From NCBI RefSeq assembly GCF_900156495.1, contig NZ_FTNT01000002.1:62001-126000 (forward strand): DNA of 64,000 nt. Direction: 5' to 3'. The position numbers were made by a program, and so were the translations under genes. The stretch is from Williamsia sterculiae. Its GTDB lineage: Bacteria > Actinomycetota > Actinomycetes > Mycobacteriales > Mycobacteriaceae. The notes under the pieces were generated by a model. The model was not told the DNA's origin and ran no database searches. It saw only the letters and a list, made by a program, of their open reading frames with translations. Every line of letters begins with the position of its first letter. Within the stretch, counting starts at the first letter, position 1. Shown piece after piece: positions 58,034 to 64,000 of the stretch.

Positions 58034-58621
58034 TCACACCAGTGATCGCACCGCCATGGTCAGCCGCTCGACGGTGAGGTCGGGGCGCAACCGCGTTGCG
58101 CGGCCGAGGATCACCTGGCCGTGGACCGCGCTCCAGAAGACCTCGGTGAGCAGTTCGGGATCACGGCCGTCTGCCAGTGCTGTGACCGCCGAACGTATCT
58201 CGGCGAAGGCGTCGAGCAATGGAGTCGGCGTGGTCTCGTCGGCGAATCGCAGAACCGATGGTGCCGAGAACATCGCGTCGAACACCGCTGGGTGCTCGGC
58301 GGAGAACTCTGCATAAGCCTGCGCCACCGCCAACACCGATGCCCGCGCATCGTCCGTCGACGTACGTGCGGTCCGCAGCCGGGTGGCCATCTCCGCGAAA
58401 CCCTGTACCGCGACCGCGGCGACGATCGCATCCTTGCCCGCGAAATGGCTGTACAGCACTGGCTGGCTGTAGGAGATGGTGTCGGCGAGGCGTCGGGTGG
58501 TGACCGCATCCCAACCGTCACTCTCGGCGATCGATCGCGCGGTGTCGATGATCAACCGATGTCGTTCCGCGCGATCGTGTGCACGGCGTTCTCTGGTGGC
58601 CACGATGAAGAATTCTAGCAT
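58034..58621 (-). CDS. TetR-family regulator with twin operators
   Basis: About 195 residues. HTH region: HRLIIDTARSIAESDGWDAVTTRRLADTISYSQPVLYSHFAGKDAIVAAV, then a TetR_C_13-like ligand domain. ATG 58621 lies inside one operator copy; GTG 58603 is an alternative start. It is divergent from a small DUF4267 membrane-protein gene. Two copies of TCTAGC-N3-GCTAGA lie in the intergenic region, which indicates autoregulation and control of the neighbour. Confidence 0.87.
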   Translation of the reverse strand: MLEFFIVATRERRAHDRAERHRLIIDTARSIAESDGWDAVTTRRLADTISYSQPVLYSHFAGKDAIVAAVAVQGFAEMATRLRTARTSTDDARASVLAVAQAYAEFSAEHPAVFDAMFSAPSVLRFADETTPTPLLDAFAEIRSAVTALADGRDPELLTEVFWSAVHGQVILGRATRLRPDLTVERLTMAVRSLV

Positions 58622-58628
58622 TGCTAGA
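58614..58628. promoter_or_regulatory. TetR operator copy 1
   Basis: TCTAGCATTGCTAGA, a perfect 15-base palindrome (TCTAGC-N3-GCTAGA), overlapping the TetR start codon. Confidence 0.7.
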
Positions 58629-58663
58629 CAGCGCCAGCCTTGCGGGTTATCGTTGTCGGCAGA

Positions 58664-58684
58664 AGATCTAGCGCCGCTAGATCT
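58664..58684. promoter_or_regulatory. TetR operator copy 2
   Basis: A perfect 21-base palindrome with the same core TCTAGC-N3-GCTAGA, extended by AGA/TCT at its ends. It ends 16 bases before the DUF4267 start. Its centre is 53 bases, five helical turns, from copy 1. Confidence 0.72.
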
Positions 58685-58700
58685 CGACCGAGGAGACACT

Positions 58701-59150
58701 ATGAGCAGCTTTCGGCAGTTGTCCGTTCCGTCCCGTGTGGGTATCGCACTGGCCGTCGCCGGCGGGGGATTCATCAGCTACATCGGGTTGAGTTACCTGG
58801 CCGCACCGCAGTCCATCGCACCGGGTTTCGGCTTCCGGCAGTGGCCCGCGGGCGACGCAGACGGGTTCTACGCCATCAAGGGCATTCGCGATGTGGCGAC
58901 CGGGTTGGTGCTGTTCGTGTTGTTGGCGATGGGCCAGCGCCGTGCCGCGGCCATCGTCATGGCGGTACTCACGGTGATCCCGCTCGGAGACGCGATGAAT
59001 GTTGTCGCGCACGACGGCAGCGTCGCCACCGCACTCGGGGTGCACACGTTGACGGCAGCGATGATGATGGTCTCGAGTGCTCTCATGCTCGGCGGTCTGC
59101 GGGCCGAACAGTCGCACCCCGTGGTCGATCGTCTCCCGGTGGCTGTCTGA
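58701..59150 (+). CDS. DUF4267 small membrane protein
   Basis: A 149-residue protein with four predicted helices (about 14-32, 58-77, 81-99, 107-126), matching the DUF4267 pattern: ALAVAGGGFISYIGLSYLAAP then GFYAIKGIRDVATGLVLFVLLAMGQRR. Function unknown. ATG 58701 has a GAGGAGACACT ribosome site. Divergent from, and likely repressed by, the TetR next door. It is convergent with the MmpL gene. Confidence 0.85.
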   Translation: MSSFRQLSVPSRVGIALAVAGGGFISYIGLSYLAAPQSIAPGFGFRQWPAGDADGFYAIKGIRDVATGLVLFVLLAMGQRRAAAIVMAVLTVIPLGDAMNVVAHDGSVATALGVHTLTAAMMMVSSALMLGGLRAEQSHPVVDRLPVAV

Positions 59151-59187
59151 CCTCGCGCTCACTCCCGGGAACGGTCGTCCAACACGA

Positions 59188-61281
59188 TCAGGGGCTGATG
59201 TCGTGGGGGTAACCCCTTTCGCGGGAAACGTCGTTCCGCGACCCGCGTCCGCCACTCGGCCACCAGTTGGCTCGGCCCAGACCTGCCACCAACGCGGGGG
59301 CCAGCACCCCGCGGACGATGGTGGCGTCGATGATGATTCCCAGGGCAAGTGCGGTGGCCAGGATCTTCACGTCGGTGGTGGGCACGCGCGACAACGAGAT
59401 GAACGCCAGGAACAGCACCAACGCGGCCGACGTGACCAACCGGCCGGTGCGGGCGATGCCGTGTACCGTCGCGGTGTCGGTGTCGGCACCGCCGTCGTAT
59501 TCCTCGCGGATCCGGCTGAGCAGGAACACCTCGTAGTCCATCGACAGCCCGAACAGAAACGCGAACACCGCGATCGGGATCCACACGGTGATGGCGCCCG
59601 ACGACCGCTGATCGAACAACAACTCGGTACCCACCCCGTGTTGCCAAATCAGCACCGTCACCCCGTAGGCCGCGGCCAGCGAGATCACGTTGAGCAGTAG
59701 GGCCTTCAGCGGCAGCACCACCGATCGCAATGCCCGGGCCAACAGCACGAAGGTGAGCACCACGATGATGAGGATGATCCACCAGGCGTTGCCGTACACC
59801 GCGTCGATGAAGTCGGCGTTCTGCGCGGCCGCACCACCGACCTGTGCCCCGGCGCCTTCGGCGACGTCGCGGACCGTAGCCGCGGCGTCCGAACCACCGG
59901 TGGCGACGTCGGCTCTCGTCCACACGTCGACGACCGACCTCCCGTTCGCCGTCCAGCCCTGGGGTGCGATCGCGGCCGCGACCCCGTCCACACGGGCCAA
60001 CCGGTCGCGTAGCGCTGACGGGTCGCCGGTCACCACCTCCACCGGCTTGGTGAGTCCCGCCCCCAGGCCGGCGTCCTCGATCTGGGTGATCGCGCGTCCC
60101 GCCGGGCCGCTGGTTGAGGCCAGCGAGTCGTTCGTCGGGTCGGACAACCGGAGCCCGAGAACCGGGTAGGCGAGCGCCAGCAGCACGATCACGGCCAGCG
60201 CCGCCGCCACCCACCGTCGTCGCACCACCACTGCGCCCACCCGACGCCAGAGCGTGCTCTCCGGGTCGGTGGTCCGTCGATGCGGCCACTCCAGATGGCG
60301 TCCGACGGCCAACAGCAGCGCCGGTAACAAGGTCAGTGATGCGGCCACGCTGACCAGCGGTATCAACAATCCGGTGAATCCGATGCTGCGCAGGAACGGT
60401 ACGGGCAGCGCCACCAACGCTGCCAGGCTGATGGCGACCGTGATGCCGGAGAACAACACCGACCGACCGGCCGTGGTCAACGCCGCGCGTACCGCCGCGG
60501 CATCGTCGCGCCCCGCGCCGCGTTCCTCCCGCCACCGGGTGACGATGAGCAGGGAGTAGTCGATGGCCACGCCGAGCCCGATCAGAGCCAGCAGGTACTG
60601 CACGATGAACGACACATCGGTGACGGCAGTGAGTCCCCACAACAGCAGGAACGTCGTGAGGATGGACGCCGCGGCGACGATCAGCGGCATCAGGGCAAGG
60701 AACGACCCGAAGACCAGGGCCAACACCACCAGGGCCCCGATGCCGCCGAACAGCGTCTCGGCCAACACGTCGACACCCCCGCCGCCACCCTCTTGGAGCG
60801 CGTCGACACCCGTCACGGTGACCGGCGTCCGTGTCTGAGACGCCGTGGTGGCGGCGAGCTTCTGCAGGGCGGGCAATGTCCGAACGTACGGTGACGGGCC
60901 CGGTGCGGGTTGGGGGTAGACCATCACCACGCCGGTGGTCCGATCCGCGGACAACAGTGCCGGGTCGTCGGCGAACGAGGCCACCCGCGCACCGGGCACC
61001 TCGGCGGTGACCGCCTTCGCGATCGCCGAACCGACAGACGTCGGCGCGGGTGTCGATCGGTCACCCACCACCAGCAGGATCGGGGGGCTGTTGCCCCCCG
61101 AGCCGAATTGCTCGGTGATCCGCTTGTTGGTCTCGTATCCCGGCTGCCCGGGCAGGCTGAAGTCGTAGGAGAGGGCGGATGTCGCCTGGGACGCGCCGAA
61201 TCCGCCGACGACGGCGATCAGCAACCACGCGGCGATCACCCAACGACGATGCCGGATGACGATGTCGGCCAGCGTGTGCAT
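59188..61281 (-). CDS. MMPL/RND-superfamily transporter
   Basis: A 697-residue inner-membrane transporter with two six-helix halves, each preceded by an outside domain. The MMPL signature appears twice: GVAIDYSLLIVTRWREER and GLSMDYEVFLLSRIREEY, with the proton-relay Asp-Tyr pairs. N-terminus RHRRWVIAAWLLIAVVGGFGA. It lies 45 bases after a MarR gene on the same strand, so probably a MarR-controlled exporter for a toxic compound or lipid. The 697-residue length is that of the shorter, non-lipid MmpL class. Confidence 0.93.
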   Translation of the reverse strand: MHTLADIVIRHRRWVIAAWLLIAVVGGFGASQATSALSYDFSLPGQPGYETNKRITEQFGSGGNSPPILLVVGDRSTPAPTSVGSAIAKAVTAEVPGARVASFADDPALLSADRTTGVVMVYPQPAPGPSPYVRTLPALQKLAATTASQTRTPVTVTGVDALQEGGGGGVDVLAETLFGGIGALVVLALVFGSFLALMPLIVAAASILTTFLLLWGLTAVTDVSFIVQYLLALIGLGVAIDYSLLIVTRWREERGAGRDDAAAVRAALTTAGRSVLFSGITVAISLAALVALPVPFLRSIGFTGLLIPLVSVAASLTLLPALLLAVGRHLEWPHRRTTDPESTLWRRVGAVVVRRRWVAAALAVIVLLALAYPVLGLRLSDPTNDSLASTSGPAGRAITQIEDAGLGAGLTKPVEVVTGDPSALRDRLARVDGVAAAIAPQGWTANGRSVVDVWTRADVATGGSDAAATVRDVAEGAGAQVGGAAAQNADFIDAVYGNAWWIILIIVVLTFVLLARALRSVVLPLKALLLNVISLAAAYGVTVLIWQHGVGTELLFDQRSSGAITVWIPIAVFAFLFGLSMDYEVFLLSRIREEYDGGADTDTATVHGIARTGRLVTSAALVLFLAFISLSRVPTTDVKILATALALGIIIDATIVRGVLAPALVAGLGRANWWPSGGRGSRNDVSRERGYPHDISP

Positions 61282-61326
61282 GCGAGGTCCTTCCGCGGGG
61301 GAGGGGTCGGCGGTGACCTGACACCG

Positions 61327-61776
61327 TCACCAGTGCTTGGATGCGTTGATCACCTTGTGCAGCAGGGTGTTCAGCGTGGACGCTTCCGACTCGGTGAGCC
61401 CGAGGCGGTCGGTGGTGTTGAAGTCGACGACCGCGGCTCCCGCTCGTTGCAGCGCCTGGCGGCCTTCGGCGGTCAGATGCAGCGGGACGCTTCGACCATG
61501 TCGGTTCTCGATGTCACGGGTGAGCAACCCCCGTTCGGTCAACGCGCTCAACAGCTCGGCCATGCTCTGCTGACGGACGAGGATCGTGCGAGCCAGGTCT
61601 GCTTGACTCACGCCGGGATTGGCCGAAAGCTGGACCAGGACACCGAACTGGACCGGAGTCAGCTGTTCGGCGGCGAAGATCTCGTGGAACCGTCGGGCCA
61701 CAGGGTGGTATGCCTGCACCAGGGTCCAGGCCGGGAGCGCGGCGATGTCGGCATCGGTCCACCGCCGTTCGCACAC
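61327..61776 (-). CDS. MarR-family transcriptional regulator
   Basis: A 149-residue winged-helix regulator: LTPVQFGVLVQLSANPGVSQADLARTILVRQQSMAELLSALTERGLLTRDIENRHGRSVPLHLTAEGRQAL. GTG 61776 is close to a TACGCT -10 on the minus strand (61783-61788). First gene of a two-gene unit with the MMPL transporter. A palindrome in its promoter indicates autoregulation, relieved by a small ligand that the pump may export. Confidence 0.9.
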   Translation of the reverse strand: MCERRWTDADIAALPAWTLVQAYHPVARRFHEIFAAEQLTPVQFGVLVQLSANPGVSQADLARTILVRQQSMAELLSALTERGLLTRDIENRHGRSVPLHLTAEGRQALQRAGAAVVDFNTTDRLGLTESEASTLNTLLHKVINASKHW

Positions 61777-61782
61777 AGAGCT

Positions 61783-61800
61783 AGCGTAACAGGTACCTGT
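61783..61800 (-). promoter_or_regulatory. MarR promoter with palindromic operator
   Basis: The minus strand has a TACGCT -10 at 61783-61788, and the perfect 12-base palindrome ACAGGTACCTGT (61789-61800) directly upstream, in the -10/-35 spacer. Confidence 0.55.
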
Positions 61801-61824
61801 GAAAGGAACCAGGGATGTGTCGGA

Positions 61825-62760
61825 TCAAGCCAACAGCCCGGCCACCACGGCGATCACCGGGATCGATGCCAGCGTGGTGACCAGTGCACTGTCCCGGGCC
61901 AGCACCTCGCCGCGGTGATATCGGGTGGCGTAGACCAACACGTTCTGGGCAGTGGGCAACGCGGCGATCACCGTCTGGGCGAACAGTGCATGCCCCGTCT
62001 CACCGAAGACGAAACGGCTGACCACATACACCAGCACAGGTTGGACGATCATCTTGAGCACCGACGCCAATGCGACGTCGCGCCGGGGACTGTCACCCTT
62101 CTGCAGTACCCGCACACCGTTCAGCGACAGTCCGAACGCCAGCAGGGCTCCCGGCACCGAGACGTTGCCCAACAACCGGATCGGTTCGATCACCGCCGAC
62201 GGCAGCGTGACGTCCGCTGCGGACAGGGCCAGTCCCGCCAGGCCACCCAGCACGATCGGATTGGTGATCGGGGCGGCCACCAGTTCGCGCACCGAGACTC
62301 GTTCGGCCGACGACCGCAAGGCGGTCAGATCGAGGGCGGTCAGGGCCAGCGGGGAGTAGACGACAATCTGGAACAACAACAGCGGTGCCACGAAGGACGC
62401 GTCATGCAGGACGAAGATCGCGATGGGTATACCGAGATTGGCGCTGTTGACGTACGACGACGACAGTGCGCCGATCACCGCCTCGGGAACCTGACGGTGC
62501 AGCAACACCCGCGCGACGAGGAAATACAGTGCGCCGACGGCGAGGGCACTGCCACCGGCGATGACGAGAGTCGTGGAGAACACCGTCGCCAGATCGGTGT
62601 CGGCGAGCGAGGTGAACAGCAACGCGGGGGTGCAGACGAAGAACACCAGCCTCGACAGCACCGATTGGGCGTCGCGGCCCAACACGTCGCGACGGCCGAG
62701 CAGGTAACCGACGGTGATCACCACGAAGATGACCAGGAAGCCCTGGAAGACGCCGGACAC
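61825..62760 (-). CDS. AEC-family transporter
   Basis: A 311-residue auxin-efflux-carrier-type membrane protein with ten helices in two repeats: FLVIFVVITVGYLLGRRDVLGRDAQSVLSRLVFFVCTPALLFTSLA, YVNSANLGIPIAIFVL and the late ALPTAQNVLVYATRY block. Probably exports organic acids or similar anions. GTG at 62760 is preferred over the open frame to 62793, because a TACACT -10 (62768-62773) ends seven bases before it; the mRNA would be leaderless. It is unlinked to the neighbouring MarR unit by function. Confidence 0.88.
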   Translation of the reverse strand: MSGVFQGFLVIFVVITVGYLLGRRDVLGRDAQSVLSRLVFFVCTPALLFTSLADTDLATVFSTTLVIAGGSALAVGALYFLVARVLLHRQVPEAVIGALSSSYVNSANLGIPIAIFVLHDASFVAPLLLFQIVVYSPLALTALDLTALRSSAERVSVRELVAAPITNPIVLGGLAGLALSAADVTLPSAVIEPIRLLGNVSVPGALLAFGLSLNGVRVLQKGDSPRRDVALASVLKMIVQPVLVYVVSRFVFGETGHALFAQTVIAALPTAQNVLVYATRYHRGEVLARDSALVTTLASIPVIAVVAGLLA

Positions 62761-62793
62761 CCGGAGAAGTGTAGTGGTGATCGGAGAACGCAC

Positions 62794-62837
62794 ACGCGGC
62801 CGGACACCGGGGAGGGAATCCCGACGTCCGGCCGCGT
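62794..62837 (-). terminator. Hairpin terminator after the MetQ gene
   Basis: A 12-bp perfect stem, arms ACGCGGCCGGAC (62794-62805) and GTCCGGCCGCGT (62826-62837), with a 20-base loop. It is 11 bases after the MetQ stop on the minus strand and just before the AEC promoter. Confidence 0.75.
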
Positions 62838-62848
62838 CCTGTCGGCGA

Positions 62849-63760
62849 TCAGATCGGCAGCAGGATGTTCTTCACCGACGGATCGGTGCGCAGGAAGTCC
62901 TGCACTCCGGGGTCTTTGAAGACCTGTACCAGCTTCTTGATGTTGTCGGTGTTCTGCCAGCGACTGCCGATGGTGAGCTGTCCGGCGAACTCGTCGGGCG
63001 CGGGCGGTGCGAAGATCTGCTTGGCGATGGGGATCCCGGCCGCCAGGTAGTACTCCGTGTAGCCCACCGCGGCGTCGAGGTCGGGCAGCGCACGGGACTG
63101 CGCGGCGAAGTCCAGCAACGTGAACTTCAGGTGCCTCGGGTTGGTGGCGATGTCGTTCTGCGTCGCCTTCCACTTGTCCACCCCGGGCTTGAGGGTGATC
63201 AGTCCGGACCGCTCGAGCAACCACAGCCCCTGCGCCTCGTTGGCCGGATCGGAGTAGAGGGACACCGTGGCGCCGTCGGGCAGCTGGCGGGGGTCGGCGT
63301 ACTTGTTCGACCAGATGCCGAAGCCCCAGCGGAACACAGGGGTGGCGGCCACCTCCTTGAAGTCCGGGTTGGCCTGCAGGACCTGCGACAGCCACAGCTT
63401 GTGCTGGTAGATGGTGCCTGCGACCTCACCGTCGGAGACCGCGCGGTTCAGGGTGGTGCTGTCGGCCAATCCCTTGAATTTGATCTTCAGTCCGTACTTC
63501 GGCGCGATGTCGGCGGCGATGTGGTCGACGAGGGCTTCCTCGGCGGCGTTGCTCTCGGCCGTCACCACTGTGAGCGTGGCGCCGGCCACCTCGTTGGGTG
63601 ACTTGCTGTCCGACCCGGTGAACCGCCAGGCGATGAGTGCGGCGACGATCACCAGCACGATCACCACCGCGGCGATGATCAGGGGTGTGCGGCGCCGTTC
63701 TCGGACCTCGAACCCACCGGAACCGTCGTCTCGGGTGGTGGGACTGCTGGTCTGCGTCAT
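62849..63760 (-). CDS. metQ: MetQ/NLPA-family substrate-binding protein, helix-anchored
   Basis: A 303-residue binding protein for a methionine-type ABC importer. NLPA-family blocks: LVDHIAADIAPKYGLKIKFKGLADSTTLNRAVSDGEVAGTIYQHKLWLSQVL, GFGIWSNKYADPRQLPDGATVSLYSDPANEAQGLWLLERSGLITL, and TIGSRWQNTDNIKKLVQVFKDPGVQDFL. There is no lipobox cysteine; instead an uncleaved-looking helix (about 25-46, LIIAAVVIVLVIVAALIAWRF) anchors it. The permease gene is upstream in the same operon. Substrate is D/L-methionine by family, not proven. Confidence 0.9.
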   Translation of the reverse strand: MTQTSSPTTRDDGSGGFEVRERRRTPLIIAAVVIVLVIVAALIAWRFTGSDSKSPNEVAGATLTVVTAESNAAEEALVDHIAADIAPKYGLKIKFKGLADSTTLNRAVSDGEVAGTIYQHKLWLSQVLQANPDFKEVAATPVFRWGFGIWSNKYADPRQLPDGATVSLYSDPANEAQGLWLLERSGLITLKPGVDKWKATQNDIATNPRHLKFTLLDFAAQSRALPDLDAAVGYTEYYLAAGIPIAKQIFAPPAPDEFAGQLTIGSRWQNTDNIKKLVQVFKDPGVQDFLRTDPSVKNILLPI

Positions 63761-63832
63761 GGGTTTCTCCTCGGGTGCGCAGGGTTGATCGCGACGGCAC
63801 TTCTCGTGTGCGCCGGACGGGGTAGTGGTCGG

Positions 63833-64000
63833 TCAGACGCGAGCGGTGGCGCGCACGTTCTGTTCGGGCGTGAGGTAGCGCACCAGCGCGTCGCCGATGA
63901 GCTGGATCAGGGCGACGGTGATGACCAGCGTGATGATGGTGGCGATCATCACCTGATGGTCGAAGCGCTGATAGCCGTAGGTGACGGCGATGTAACCGAG
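63833..64000 (-). CDS. metI: Methionine-type ABC transporter permease (C-terminal part)
   Basis: The last 55 codons of a MetI-type permease, running off the right edge; the stop is at 63833-63835. The visible end reads LGYIAVTYGYQRFDHQVMIATI, a last membrane helix (ITLVITVALIQLIGDALV) and a short basic tail. YQRFD and the LIQLIGD end are typical of MetI. It is upstream of metQ in the same operon; an ATPase gene should lie further to the right. Confidence 0.85.
   Translation of the reverse strand, partial: LGYIAVTYGYQRFDHQVMIATIITLVITVALIQLIGDALVRYLTPEQNVRATARV

Overview
The window is 64 kb of high-GC DNA from a mycolic-acid actinomycete (order Mycobacteriales). It is most like Gordonia or a close relative. 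That genus-level guess is inference; the support is MspA-type porins, an LLM/F420-type oxidoreductase, DUF1707, DUF5336 and PerM-like membrane proteins, many GTG starts, many near-leaderless promoters of the TANNNT type, and gene order. The backbone (Nei/Fpg glycosylase, pgi, chorismate mutase, pcrA/uvrD1, M23 peptidase, sucC-sucD, DUF5336 protein, PerM-like protein, purN-purH, AAA ATPase, VWA protein) follows the Mycobacterium tuberculosis Rv0944-Rv0959 neighbourhood as I remember it. No insertion sequence, prophage or CRISPR array was seen.

Layout. 1-4.3 kb: proline catabolism (proline dehydrogenase, cut by the window edge, and pruA) divergent from a PucR-type regulator. 4.3-8.4 kb: a secreted lipase, a type III glutamine synthetase with a strong upstream GlnR-like site, and tRNA-Arg(CCT). 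8.4-12.1 kb: a DUF1707 protein, a DMT-type membrane protein, cobF and cysQ. 12.2-15.0 kb: a DNA glycosylase, then a siderophore-binding lipoprotein under an IdeR/DtxR-like iron box and a siderophore-interacting flavoprotein. 15-19.2 kb: a lipoprotein, an HxxxDG acyltransferase-like protein, pgi and chorismate mutase. 19.2-27.3 kb: a polytopic membrane protein, pcrA with a LexA-like box, an M23 peptidase, and sucCD behind a CRP/GlxR-like site, closed by a perfect 44-bp palindrome.

27.3-43.4 kb looks like an accessory block inserted between sucD and the DUF5336 gene. It holds a TetR regulator, two tandem MspA-family porins, a fused indolepyruvate:ferredoxin oxidoreductase-type enzyme, and a seven-gene, translationally coupled leucine/isovalerate operon. 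The operon encodes both carboxylase subunits, an acyl-CoA dehydrogenase, a MaoC-type hydratase, a CitE-type lyase, an acyl-CoA synthetase and acetoacetyl-CoA synthetase. The encoded route is expected to take leucine-derived acyl-CoA to acetyl-CoA and acetoacetyl-CoA. The divergent control region between the oxidoreductase and this operon carries a CRP-like site and two perfect inverted repeats.

43.5-57.2 kb returns to the conserved backbone: the GYGQ-rich DUF5336 protein, the PerM-like protein and purNH, then a TetR/LLM oxidoreductase pair, a GT39 enzyme, a LOG-like protein, and the AAA ATPase/VWA pair. 57.2-64 kb holds a DUF72 protein, a TetR/DUF4267 divergent pair with twin operators, a MarR-MmpL unit, an AEC-type exporter, and the MetQ and MetI parts of a methionine-type ABC importer, cut by the right edge. 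No wholly new system stands out. The most original signals are regulatory: GlnR, IdeR, LexA and CRP sites, and paired TetR operators.
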